Source: Petrimonas mucosa (lineage in GTDB: Bacteria; Bacteroidota; Bacteroidia; Bacteroidales; Dysgonomonadaceae). Taken from it: 64,000 bases of DNA. Of this stretch, positions 16,541 to 24,075 are shown one piece after another. The stretch lies in NCBI RefSeq assembly GCF_900095795.1, contig NZ_LT608328.1:861001-925000 (forward strand). Direction: 5' to 3'. The position numbers were made by a program, and so were the translations under genes. How positions within the stretch are numbered: the first letter of the stretch is position 1; each line of letters opens with the position of its first letter. The notes under the pieces were generated by a model, which saw only the letters and a program-made list of their open reading frames with translations, was not told the DNA's origin and made no database searches.

Positions 16541-17299
16541 TCATTTTCCATTCATCATTTTTTCTGTTTCTTTCAGCCGGTATGAGTCTCCGGACATATT
16601 TACAAGATATGCCTTATGGGTTACCCTGTCTACCAGTGCCGCTGTCAGGACGGGGTCACCAAAGATCTCTTCCCACCGGTCAAAGCCGAGGTTCGTGGTA
16701 ATGATGGTCGATTTCCTGCCCGTTCTTAAGGAGAGATGGTTAAACAACAGTTCAGAGCCTTGCTTGTCAAAGGATACATATCCAAACTCATCGCATATGA
16801 CCAGGTCATATTTTTCAAACTGGGCTTCTACCTGTTTCAGTGTGCGCCCGGAGTGGGATTCACGTAACTGTGTCAACAAGCGGTGTACTGTGGTGAACAA
16901 CACTTTATACCCCTGCATGCAAGCCTTAAGCCCCAACCCTATGGCGATGTGTGTTTTGCCCGTACCCGGGTTGCCGGAGAGGATCACGTTCCGGGCCGCC
17001 GGGATGAAGTCCAGTCTTTCCAGTAAAGGGAGTTTCTCCCTGGCACCCGGAGGTAACTGGTCACGCTCAAGGTCGGAAAGATACATTTTAGACGGGAACC
17101 GGGCATTCCTTATTTGCGCTTTCTTCCGGTTCTCAAGCCTGAGTTCATATTCACGTTCCATGAGCATTACCAGGTACGCTTCATAATCAAGCCCCTGTCG
17201 GGCCGCTTCTGTTGCCAGTTCCTTGTAATCACGCCTGAAAACAGGCAGTCGGAGCTCTTTACTGTATGCTGTTATTTGCCTGTTGATAGTGTCCATCAT
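16541..17299 (-). CDS. istB: IS21 helper ATPase IstB
   Basis: A 252-residue AAA+ protein that assembles on target DNA and activates the IstA transposase. The Walker A motif is NVILSGNPGTGKTHIAIGLG (GNPGTGKT near residue 109-116) and Walker B is YDLVICDEFGYVSFD. A second helical motif, LFNHLSLRTGRKSTIITTNL, contains the sensor-1 Asn, and LTAALVDRVTHKA the arginine region. Its start overlaps the end of istA by 41 bases. The frame is intact. Two adjacent ATGs are possible starts (17299 or 17296). Confidence 0.93.
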   Translation of the reverse strand: MMDTINRQITAYSKELRLPVFRRDYKELATEAARQGLDYEAYLVMLMEREYELRLENRKKAQIRNARFPSKMYLSDLERDQLPPGAREKLPLLERLDFIPAARNVILSGNPGTGKTHIAIGLGLKACMQGYKVLFTTVHRLLTQLRESHSGRTLKQVEAQFEKYDLVICDEFGYVSFDKQGSELLFNHLSLRTGRKSTIITTNLGFDRWEEIFGDPVLTAALVDRVTHKAYLVNMSGDSYRLKETEKMMNGK

Positions 17300-18848
17300 A
17301 GTTTGTTTTTTGCATTAGCCCGGCGATGCCGGCAAGTTGTTCTTTGGCCTTGATACTTATCGTATCTTCCGGCTCCCAGGTTGGGTTTACACGGGGTTTA
17401 TTTCCCAGCAGGGCCCGAAGCTTTTCCACGCTGATTCCCTGGCAGCCGGTGTCCAGTAATCGCTTAAGGGATTCCTCGAGTCTCTCACGGCTCACCATTT
17501 GCCCGCGGCAGTATGTGAGCAGGTCGATAAATTCACGGGGTTCGCTTTGGAAATAATCCATGTACAGCCCTTTAAGGTAATGGCTGCCGGCAAGTGCCAG
17601 GCTACCAGCCAGGGCGCCCGGTTTCTTCTTGAATGTTGACAGGTAATGCTCTATCTCCACATTCCAGGAGTGTTTTTCGTAACTACGTACATGAACGGCC
17701 ACCCGTTTGTTTTGCACGTACACCTGCAACTCGCGGCTGCGGACACTCACATCGACAAACTCTCCCACCAGGTGATCGGGAACCGAGTAGCGGTTGGTGC
17801 GATAGCTGATGGTGGCATATTTATCCACCCGCAACTGCACCTGTTCACTGCAGACAAGCTCCATGGCCGGATGCTTGCCCAAAAGGTTCTTCTCCTGAGA
17901 GAACAGTTCGTCGGCGCTCTTGCCTGTTCCCTGCTGCTTCCCCGCATTGAGCCTTTTAAGCGTTGCATCAAGCCACTGTTGGGCCTCCAGGATGTCCGCA
18001 AAGGCATCCTTGGGGGCGAACGCTTTACGGCGGACATACTCCACGCTCCGTTCCACGTGACCTTTTTCGTTTCCACGGCATATGTTGCAAAAGCGATGCC
18101 TGAACTGATAGTGCCCCCGAAGCTGGAGCAGTGACCGGGTGGGCTCCTTTTCATGCGGCCCGACAAACCTGGCTACCGCAACACGCATATTATCGTAAAC
18201 CATCTCACGGTAGACGCCACCAATGGTTTTAAAAAAACGCACGTGAGATTCCATGAAAGCCAGGGTATCCTGCCGCTCGTAAATAAAAGCATAGCGGTAA
18301 TTGCTGAAGGCGGAGGTAAAAACAGCAAGTTGCAATGACCTGCGTTTCCCTGCAATGCAGAGTTTGATCTCACCCCAGTCAAACTCACAGGTTTCCCCGG
18401 CCTGATAAACCTGGCGAATAAATGCTTCTTTGGTTACTACCCGGTTCTCCCTGCGCGCAATATGATTACAAACCGTGGTATAGCCAATGTCAAACCCTCG
18501 CCGGTGAAGTTCCTCAAGGATGTCCTTTTTCTTTAGCATCTGCTTGCGCAGGCCTTGCCCACGCTTACGCTCGTTGTCTTCAAGTAATTCATCGATGACA
18601 GTTTCCACCTCGCGTGTTAATTTGAGCCTCAGACGAGGTGTAGCCATTTTATAGACCGGTTCACTGGATAGATTACACGATTGCGCTGTTTCTTTACAGA
18701 CTGCCGATTGCAATGCCTTTTCGTGTTCCTGCAGGTACTTCCTGATTGTTTTGCGACTAATTTGCAAATCACGGGCTATTTGACGCTGACTTTTTCCATC
18801 GCGGAAGCTGCTAATTATAATCTCCTGTTTTGTATACATACTTATCAT
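17259..18848 (-). CDS. istA: IS21 transposase IstA
   Basis: A 529-residue DDE transposase. The N-terminal HTH is SQRQIARDLQISRKTIRKYL (about residues 20-39). The catalytic core shows Asp in CEFDWGEIKL, Asp in MVYDNMRVAVARF and Glu in NEKGHVERSVEYVRRKAF, the usual IS21 arrangement. A C-terminal beta-rich region (YATISYRTNRYSVPDHLVGE) is the normal extra domain. It is transcribed first, with istB overlapping its 3' end. No damage is visible. Confidence 0.93.
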   Translation of the reverse strand: MISMYTKQEIIISSFRDGKSQRQIARDLQISRKTIRKYLQEHEKALQSAVCKETAQSCNLSSEPVYKMATPRLRLKLTREVETVIDELLEDNERKRGQGLRKQMLKKKDILEELHRRGFDIGYTTVCNHIARRENRVVTKEAFIRQVYQAGETCEFDWGEIKLCIAGKRRSLQLAVFTSAFSNYRYAFIYERQDTLAFMESHVRFFKTIGGVYREMVYDNMRVAVARFVGPHEKEPTRSLLQLRGHYQFRHRFCNICRGNEKGHVERSVEYVRRKAFAPKDAFADILEAQQWLDATLKRLNAGKQQGTGKSADELFSQEKNLLGKHPAMELVCSEQVQLRVDKYATISYRTNRYSVPDHLVGEFVDVSVRSRELQVYVQNKRVAVHVRSYEKHSWNVEIEHYLSTFKKKPGALAGSLALAGSHYLKGLYMDYFQSEPREFIDLLTYCRGQMVSRERLEESLKRLLDTGCQGISVEKLRALLGNKPRVNPTWEPEDTISIKAKEQLAGIAGLMQKTNYDGHYQQANNSIQ

Positions 18849-18933
18849 TCTTTATGAACGAAGTTGTTCCGTTCAAGTTTGTAAGTGGTATACTTTTCGA
18901 TTGAAATGTGGGGTACTTTTACACTAATATATA

Positions 18934-18941
18934 CAGCAGGG
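18934..18941 (+). repeat. Target-site duplication, right copy (IS21)
   Basis: CAGCAGGG, the partner of 16394-16401; continues into GCATTGGAGAAC of the subtilase. Confidence 0.85.
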
Positions 18942-19384
18942 CATTGGAGAACAACTGCCTGATAATTGCAGCTGCAGGCAACGACAGCAACAGACCGGCA
19001 TTACCCATGCCGGTTTCGGCTCCGGCTAACGCTGTCTCCATTATGGCCGTTGCAGCGATTGATAGCCAGATGCAGATAGCCCGCTTTTCGAATGGAGGAC
19101 TCAATGCCTCCACCGGGGGTGATATCAACGTTTGTGCTCCAGGTGTGAATGTGTTGAGTTCCTATCCGAAGAAGAGTGCAAATTCTGGTAATTATCAGAT
19201 ACTAAGCGGTACAAGTATGGCTACCCCCCACGTTTCGGGGTTGGCAGCCCTTTATATGGAGCAGTATCCCGATTTGAACGCCAGGGAGATATGGGAGTTG
19301 ATTGAAGAGCATGCCAAACCGATCGAAAACCTCAAATATAGGGATGTCGGGAAGGGGCTGGTACAGGTTATTCGTGAAGAGTAA
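18942..19384 (+). pseudogene. Intracellular subtilase (S8), C-terminal half
   Basis: This is the second part of the split peptidase. It carries ALENNCLIIAAAGNDSN, with the conserved oxyanion-hole Asn in AAAGND, and LSGTSMATPHVSGLAALY, with catalytic Ser (residue 366 of the reconstructed protein). The frame continues upstream into IS sequence to about 18908, so a chimeric start there is conceivable but would lack the Asp and His. The reconstructed junction reads ETVGS-RALENN, in frame with 15579-16401. The gene ends 1 base before the next small gene. Confidence 0.88.
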
Positions 19385-19385
19385 G

Positions 19386-19589
19386 ATGAAAACCTACTTT
19401 GGAGTCATACAGAACGGTTGGTCGTTCAAGGAAGTTGAAACGAAGCTGACCCGGCTAGGTATACGTGTCGATACCTACTATCCCAAGCTGAAGATTGTCA
19501 AGTTTGTCACAGACAGGATCATCTCCCAGATCGATTTCGATTTTTTTATTACGGTGGAAGAGGAGAAAGATGATTTTGCCATTCAATAG
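19386..19589 (+). CDS. Small I9-propeptide-like protein, possible subtilase inhibitor
   Basis: A 67-residue protein beginning MKTYFGVIQNGW, starting one base after the subtilase stop. The predicted strand-helix-strand pattern (TYFGVIQ, SFKEVETKLTRLGIRV, YPKLKIVKFVT, then FDFFITVEEEKDDF) resembles the I9 prodomain fold, which acts as chaperone and inhibitor of subtilases. It has no signal peptide. A role as immunity/inhibitor or processing partner of the cytoplasmic subtilase is inferred from fold pattern and position only. I chose the ATG at 19386; an upstream start at 19302 would overlap the peptidase C-terminus. Confidence 0.65.
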   Translation: MKTYFGVIQNGWSFKEVETKLTRLGIRVDTYYPKLKIVKFVTDRIISQIDFDFFITVEEEKDDFAIQ

Positions 19590-19617
19590 CTGCACGGTTT
19601 TCACAAAAAATCAACCG

Positions 19618-19650
19618 TCAACACCATAGAGGGGAGGTGTTGATTTTTTT
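19618..19650 (+). terminator. Intrinsic terminator of the DUF2589-subtilase operon
   Basis: TCAACACC (19618-19625) pairs with GGTGTTGA (19636-19643) across a 10-nt loop and is followed by seven Ts. Confidence 0.85.
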
Positions 19651-20137
19651 AATTGCATAATAATTAGTAAATTACGAATAGTTAATTTTTAAGATATAGA
19701 TCGATTTTTGATATTTTTTTCTTTCTGCTTTTGTTCTGAAATGATGCACATATGTTTTTGCAAACCAGTCGGTTATTCTAAAATTGATGTGCGTGGAATA
19801 CAAGTGAAGAAATGTTAATGTTCACTGAGTCCAAAAAAATGTGCAAAGAATCCTAACATTTCAATTCGTGCAGCGCTATTTTTGTACAAGTGTAAGTGTA
19901 AAGCCAATAAAAGGGCTTTATCCGTGACTCTCTAAAAAATATCAAATTTTGTTTAACATGCGCGTGGTATTCTATTGTGACACTGGTAAGCCCTTTTATT
20001 CCCTTTCTATATTATAGTCTAATGGTGTCCGTAAGTTTAACTGGAACGGAGCCCCAGGTGGTTACTCTCAATTCCGGCTGATCATCAGCACCTGTCTGTA
20101 ATACCCATTCACATAGTACTACAAACATGATAAAAAC
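19651..20137 (+). promoter_or_regulatory. Long AT-rich leader of the stand-alone AraC gene
   Basis: 487 bases without a gene. A TAnnTTTG-type -7 element, TATTTTTG, is at 19877-19884, leaving an unusually long leader of about 250 nt. GTTAATGTTCA at 19814-19824 is shared with the leader behind the hybrid regulator. AAAGCC/GGCTTT (about 19900-19919) can form a small hairpin. Nothing else is recognisable. Confidence 0.35.
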
Positions 20138-20509
20138 ATGAAAACAGTTCTCAAAAACGAAACAAGATCGATACGGGCGAATATGTATTTTCTTCAGAAA
20201 GTTACTGATATGATCAATCAAAGGATATCCGATCCCGATCTATCTCCTGGTTCGATAGCAAAAGAGTTGAATATAAGTGTCTCTCAACTGAATCGGAAAA
20301 TCAATGCGGCATCGGGTTATTCAACTAATGCTTATATTATTCAACTGAGGCTTAATCATGCAAAAAAACAGCTGATTCAATGCGATAAGAATATTGGAGA
20401 GATAGCCAAAATTTGTGGTTTTGCCGATCTGGCCTATTTTTCACGGACGTTTAAAAAACATACGGGAGTTACCCCGTCTTACTATCGTAATTTTGTTTTA
20501 CTGCCCTGA
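20138..20509 (+). CDS. Stand-alone AraC-type DNA-binding protein
   Basis: A 123-residue protein consisting almost only of an AraC-type double HTH (IAKELNISVSQLNRKI, then IGEIAKICGFADLAYFSRTF, and TGVTPSYYRN). It closely resembles the C-terminal output domain of the hybrid regulator at 7742-10618: both have MxFLQxVTD, LNVS/LNISxSQLNRKINA and YFSRTFKK. No sensor or receiver domain is present, so it may compete with or supplement that regulator. The ATG at 20138 is preferred; a nearby upstream ATG runs into a stop. It ends before a bidirectional terminator shared with ackA. Confidence 0.82.
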   Translation: MKTVLKNETRSIRANMYFLQKVTDMINQRISDPDLSPGSIAKELNISVSQLNRKINAASGYSTNAYIIQLRLNHAKKQLIQCDKNIGEIAKICGFADLAYFSRTFKKHTGVTPSYYRNFVLLP

Positions 20510-20630
20510 ATTTGCTTCAAAGTACCGGGAGAGCTCTCCCTATTCCTCTGCGTGAGGCTTTAGGTAACTTGATCGGGGAAAAAAGATATGCTTTGCTTTT
20601 TTGAATAATTCTACTAAAATTTCCTTTGTA

Positions 20631-20673
20631 AAAAACGCCGCCAGGCAGATTCTCTCTTCTGGCGACGTTTTTT
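20631..20673. terminator. Bidirectional terminator between araC-type gene and ackA
   Basis: ACGCCGCCAG pairs with CTGGCGACGT (one mismatched position on each side) around a 13-14 nt loop. A-run before and T-run after serve both converging transcripts. Confidence 0.8.
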
Positions 20674-20691
20674 TGTGTCTACTGGGTGATG

Positions 20692-21891
20692 TTATCTCCC
20701 CAATATTTCCATTGTGTCTTTTGCAATGGTCAGCTCCTCGTCGGTGGGAATGATAAGCACCTTCACTTTCGACGTAGGCTTGCTGATCACTACCTCCTTG
20801 GCACGGACCGACCGATTCAGCTCTTCGTCGAGTTCAATGCCCATATACTCCATGTTTTCACATACCGTGCTGCGCGTAACCCACTGATTCTCGCCCACAC
20901 CTCCAGTAAAGACCAGGATGTCAACGCCACCCAGAACTGCACTGTAAGCGCCCACATATTTCTTGATGCGGTAGTTGTAGGTATTCATCGCAAGAATTGC
21001 CCTCGGGTTGTTCTCCTTTATACCGGCTTCGATCTCGCGCATATCTGACGAGATCCCCGATATACCCAAAACACCCGAAAACTTGTTCAACAGGGTGGAG
21101 ACACCCAATGCGCTCATCCGCTCCTTTTCCATGATGTAGGAGATTACCCCGGGATCCAGATCCCCCGAACGGGTTCCCATCATCAGACCCTCCACCGGGG
21201 TCATCCCCATGCTTGTGTCGATCGATTTTCCGTTCTTGATGGCGGTAATGGAGACGCCATTGCCGATATGCGCGGTGATGATGCGTTGCGATTCGTAAGG
21301 AACATTCAGGAACTCACAAGCCCTCTTGGAGACATACCTGTGGCTTGTGCCGTGAAATCCATACCGCCGAATGCCATATTTCTCGTAAAGCGAGTAGGGT
21401 AATCCGTAAACGTAGGCGTAGTCGGGCATGGTCTGGTGGAAAGCAGTGTCGAAGACACTCACCTGCGGCGTGTCGGGCAGCAGTTCCTTGATAGCGAAAA
21501 TCCCCTTCAGGTTGGGTGGATTGTGCAGGGGAGCAAGCTCGATGCACTCTTCCAGCATCTCGATCACCTCATCGGTAATCAGTACGCTCTTGTTGAACCG
21601 CTCTCCACCGTGTACCACCCGGTGCCCGACGGCGTCAATCTCGTCGAGCGACTTGATACAGCCGTATTTCTCGCTCAGCAGAACCCCGAAAATGTATTCG
21701 ATTCCTGCGCGGTGTTCCAGGATCTCTCCCTCGAGTTGCACTTTCTGCCCGTTGGGGAGAGTGAGTTTCAGGAACGAACCTTTCATTCCGATCTTTTCCA
21801 CGCCTCCCTGAGCAACAACCTCGTTGCTTTCCATATTGAAAAGCTTGTACTTGATGGAGGAACTTCCGCAATTTAAAACTAATATCTTCAT
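20692..21891 (-). CDS. ackA: Acetate kinase
   Basis: A 399-residue acetate kinase, converting acetyl phosphate and ADP to acetate and ATP in the cytoplasm. The family start ILVLNCGSSSIKYKLF is present, as are the second signature RRYGFHGTSHRYVSKRA and the phosphate-binding region IITAHIGNGVSITAI, followed by DTSMGMTPVEGLMMGTRSGDLDPG. It is the last gene of pta-3HCDH-ackA, 28 bases behind the dehydrogenase-like gene. The length is normal and all motifs are intact. Confidence 0.97.
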   Translation of the reverse strand: MKILVLNCGSSSIKYKLFNMESNEVVAQGGVEKIGMKGSFLKLTLPNGQKVQLEGEILEHRAGIEYIFGVLLSEKYGCIKSLDEIDAVGHRVVHGGERFNKSVLITDEVIEMLEECIELAPLHNPPNLKGIFAIKELLPDTPQVSVFDTAFHQTMPDYAYVYGLPYSLYEKYGIRRYGFHGTSHRYVSKRACEFLNVPYESQRIITAHIGNGVSITAIKNGKSIDTSMGMTPVEGLMMGTRSGDLDPGVISYIMEKERMSALGVSTLLNKFSGVLGISGISSDMREIEAGIKENNPRAILAMNTYNYRIKKYVGAYSAVLGGVDILVFTGGVGENQWVTRSTVCENMEYMGIELDEELNRSVRAKEVVISKPTSKVKVLIIPTDEELTIAKDTMEILGR

Positions 21892-21919
21892 TTCGACAAA
21901 TTCTGATTTCTGACTTTTC

Positions 21920-22894
21920 TCAATTAAACAACGATTTGTTTTCGGAGATCACGTTCCCGTTCTTATCGTAGATGTAGAATCCCTTACCGGTTCGAACACC
22001 AAGCTGATTGGAGCGGTAAAGCTTCCACAATAACGGATTGGGCTTGTAATGTGTCTGTCCGAAATCGTTGAACATGGCCTCCATGATGGTTACGATACGT
22101 TCAATACCAATGATGTCTGCCAGTCTGAAAACGCCGTAGCGCTGTCCGTAGATGATGGTGAATGTCTCTTCGATGCTTTCCATGCTGCTTACTCTCTCCA
22201 GCAGCATCTGGCACGACTCGTTGAGCATTGTCGTCAGCAGTCGTATGCTCACATTACCGTTACTTTCGTTAATCCGGTGAGGCCGGTAGTTGATCAGTTG
22301 AGCGAAGATCTCCATTTTCTTGTAGACCTCCTCCGATGTATACATCCCCTTTACGATCTCGAGGATACGGGCGTCGGGGTGGGAGACAGGAAAATAGAGG
22401 CTTACGCAGCGCTCCTTGTGCACCAGGTCGGCAGCCAATTCGCTGATAATGACCGTTGGACCGTTCGTGGCAATGATGGCATCGGGTTCGAGGATTTCAT
22501 CCAGTATCTTGAAGATGTTTTTCCGGAGCGGGGTGCTGCGGCGACCGGTTTCAGAGTAACGGGTACACTCGATGACCATGTCGCAACCGACGAAATCTTC
22601 GTAGTTCAATGTCGGAGTGATCCGGTTCATGATTACTTTCTTCTCCGATTGGGTCAGACCCCACTTGCTGATTTTCTGGTCCATGACCCGGTTCAGTTCC
22701 TCAAGAACGACGTCGATACGTTCCTGCGATTCATCCATGAAAACCACATCCATTCCTGCCGATGCTGTCAGGCTGATGATGGTACGCCCCTCTTTTCCGG
22801 CTCCTACAATGCCGATTCTGGAGAAGAGCGCTTTCTTCTCGTGGCTGATGTTGAGGCCATACTTTTCGATAGGTTCAATGATTAATTCACTCAT
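21920..22894 (-). CDS. 3-Hydroxyacyl-CoA dehydrogenase family protein with altered catalytic residues
   Basis: A 324-residue protein with the two-domain 3HCDH layout. The NAD-binding Rossmann motif is IGIVGAGKEGRTIISL (about 27-42), and the C-terminal domain ends LGVRTGKGFYIYDKNGN. Normal enzymes carry HFFNP, whose His is the catalytic base; here the aligned stretch is SLYFPVSHPDARILEIVKG, so the His seems to be Tyr. The conserved NR in the second domain reads IR (GNVSIRLL). The Glu of the His-Glu pair remains. It lies between pta and ackA. Either an altered activity or a non-catalytic role is possible; the alignment is by eye. Confidence 0.82.
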   Translation of the reverse strand: MSELIIEPIEKYGLNISHEKKALFSRIGIVGAGKEGRTIISLTASAGMDVVFMDESQERIDVVLEELNRVMDQKISKWGLTQSEKKVIMNRITPTLNYEDFVGCDMVIECTRYSETGRRSTPLRKNIFKILDEILEPDAIIATNGPTVIISELAADLVHKERCVSLYFPVSHPDARILEIVKGMYTSEEVYKKMEIFAQLINYRPHRINESNGNVSIRLLTTMLNESCQMLLERVSSMESIEETFTIIYGQRYGVFRLADIIGIERIVTIMEAMFNDFGQTHYKPNPLLWKLYRSNQLGVRTGKGFYIYDKNGNVISENKSLFN

Positions 22895-22916
22895 TATATT
22901 CTGTTTTTTTTTGTAT

Positions 22917-23930
22917 TCACCTTGTCGATTTTAACGCAATGGCCTGATTGGCTGTCATGGCCACCATGTTATAGATGTCGTTGACCGAACAGCCTCTGGA
23001 AAGATCATTTACAGGGGCTGCCATTCCTTGCAATATGGGACCTATCGCCTCGGCATTCCCCAGCCGTTGTACTAACTTGTAGCCGATATTTCCGGCCTCC
23101 AGTGTCGGGAAGACCAACACATTGGCCTGTCCTGCAACTGCACTTCCCGGTGCCTTGCTCGCTCCCACCGAGGGTACCAGAGCGGCATCGGCTTGCAGCT
23201 CACCGTCGATCAGCAGATCGGGAGCCAGCTCCTTGGCAATACGGGTAGCCTCGGCCACCTTGTCTACCATTTCGTGTTGTGCACTTCCTTTGGTCGAAAA
23301 ACTCAACATCGCTACGCGAGGCTCCATTCCCACAATGCCGCGTGCAGTCTGTGCCGATGCTATGGCAATCGATGCCAGTTCCTGGGCATTGGGGTTGGGC
23401 ATTACGGCACAATCGGCAAAGAGAAGGACGCCCTCTTTTCCATATTGCGACGTTTTTGTAAACATGATAAAAGCCCCGGACACCACGCTGACATCAGGTG
23501 ATGTCTTGATGATCTGCAAGGCAGGACGGAGCACGTCGCCAGTGGTGTTCTGCGCACCTGCAATCTCGCCATCTGCATCGCCGTTCTTGATCATCAGACA
23601 GGCCAGATAGAGTGGATCCTCTACCAGTACGGCAGCTTTCTCGGGCGTCATCCCTTTCGATTTTCTCAGTTCCACCAGCAGGTCGATATAGGTCTGTTTT
23701 TTGTCGTGGTTTTTGGGATCGATCACACAGGCGTTGCCGATATTCTTCAGCTCGAGTTTGTTTGCCAATGCATCTATTTCTTGGGGATTCCCCAGGAGAA
23801 TTATCTCTGCTACCCCGTCGTGGACAAGCTGATCTGCAGCCTGGAGCGTGCGGGGTTCCGTTCCTTCGGGAAGAACGATCCGTTGTTTATCGGCTTTTGC
23901 ACGCCCGATAATTTCATTAATTAAGTTCAT
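22917..23930 (-). CDS. pta: Phosphate acetyltransferase
   Basis: A 337-residue single-domain phosphotransacetylase. It interconverts acetyl-CoA plus phosphate with acetyl phosphate plus CoA, supplying AckA. Family stretches are RIVLPEGTEPRTLQAADQL, GAQNTTGDVLRPALQIIKT, and near the C-terminus VLVFPTLEAGNIGYKLVQRL with GPILQGMAAPVNDLSRGCSV. No N-terminal DRTGG domain is present. First gene of the pta-3HCDH-ackA operon; an upstream TACTTTTG on the minus strand (24026-24033) is a likely promoter element. Confidence 0.96.
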   Translation of the reverse strand: MNLINEIIGRAKADKQRIVLPEGTEPRTLQAADQLVHDGVAEIILLGNPQEIDALANKLELKNIGNACVIDPKNHDKKQTYIDLLVELRKSKGMTPEKAAVLVEDPLYLACLMIKNGDADGEIAGAQNTTGDVLRPALQIIKTSPDVSVVSGAFIMFTKTSQYGKEGVLLFADCAVMPNPNAQELASIAIASAQTARGIVGMEPRVAMLSFSTKGSAQHEMVDKVAEATRIAKELAPDLLIDGELQADAALVPSVGASKAPGSAVAGQANVLVFPTLEAGNIGYKLVQRLGNAEAIGPILQGMAAPVNDLSRGCSVNDIYNMVAMTANQAIALKSTR

Positions 23931-24025
23931 AGATTTTATATGACGGTTTTTGTTGGAACAGGAAAATCGGGAGGTAAATCGGTTACAGTCTACCTGCCCT
24001 TTTCAATCTGTAATTAATCTTTTTA

Positions 24026-24033
24026 CAAAAGTA
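24026..24033 (-). promoter_or_regulatory. Putative -7 element of pta
   Basis: On the minus strand this reads TACTTTTG, a TAnnTTTG match about 96 nt before the pta start. No clear TTTG partner is seen upstream. Confidence 0.4.
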
Positions 24034-24075
24034 GTAAAAAAAGCGATAGGGGGCTTCTAAACGGGGAGGGGAAAA

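Larger units (their letters stand above)
16402..18933 (-). mobile_element. IS21-type insertion sequence
   Basis: A 2,532-base element with istA and istB. Each end carries several copies of AAAAGTATACC/AAAAGTACCCC-like repeats, including ATTTCAATC(C/G)AAAAGTATACC about 30 bases from either end. Such multiple terminal repeats are normal for IS21, where they bind IstA. The 8-bp duplication CAGCAGGG marks the exact boundaries. It interrupts the subtilase gene in opposite orientation. Confidence 0.92.

Noticed and set aside
18050-18062. GTTCCACGTGA, similar to half of a parS site
   Set aside because: It lies inside istA coding sequence and lacks the full 16-bp palindrome; far from parAB.
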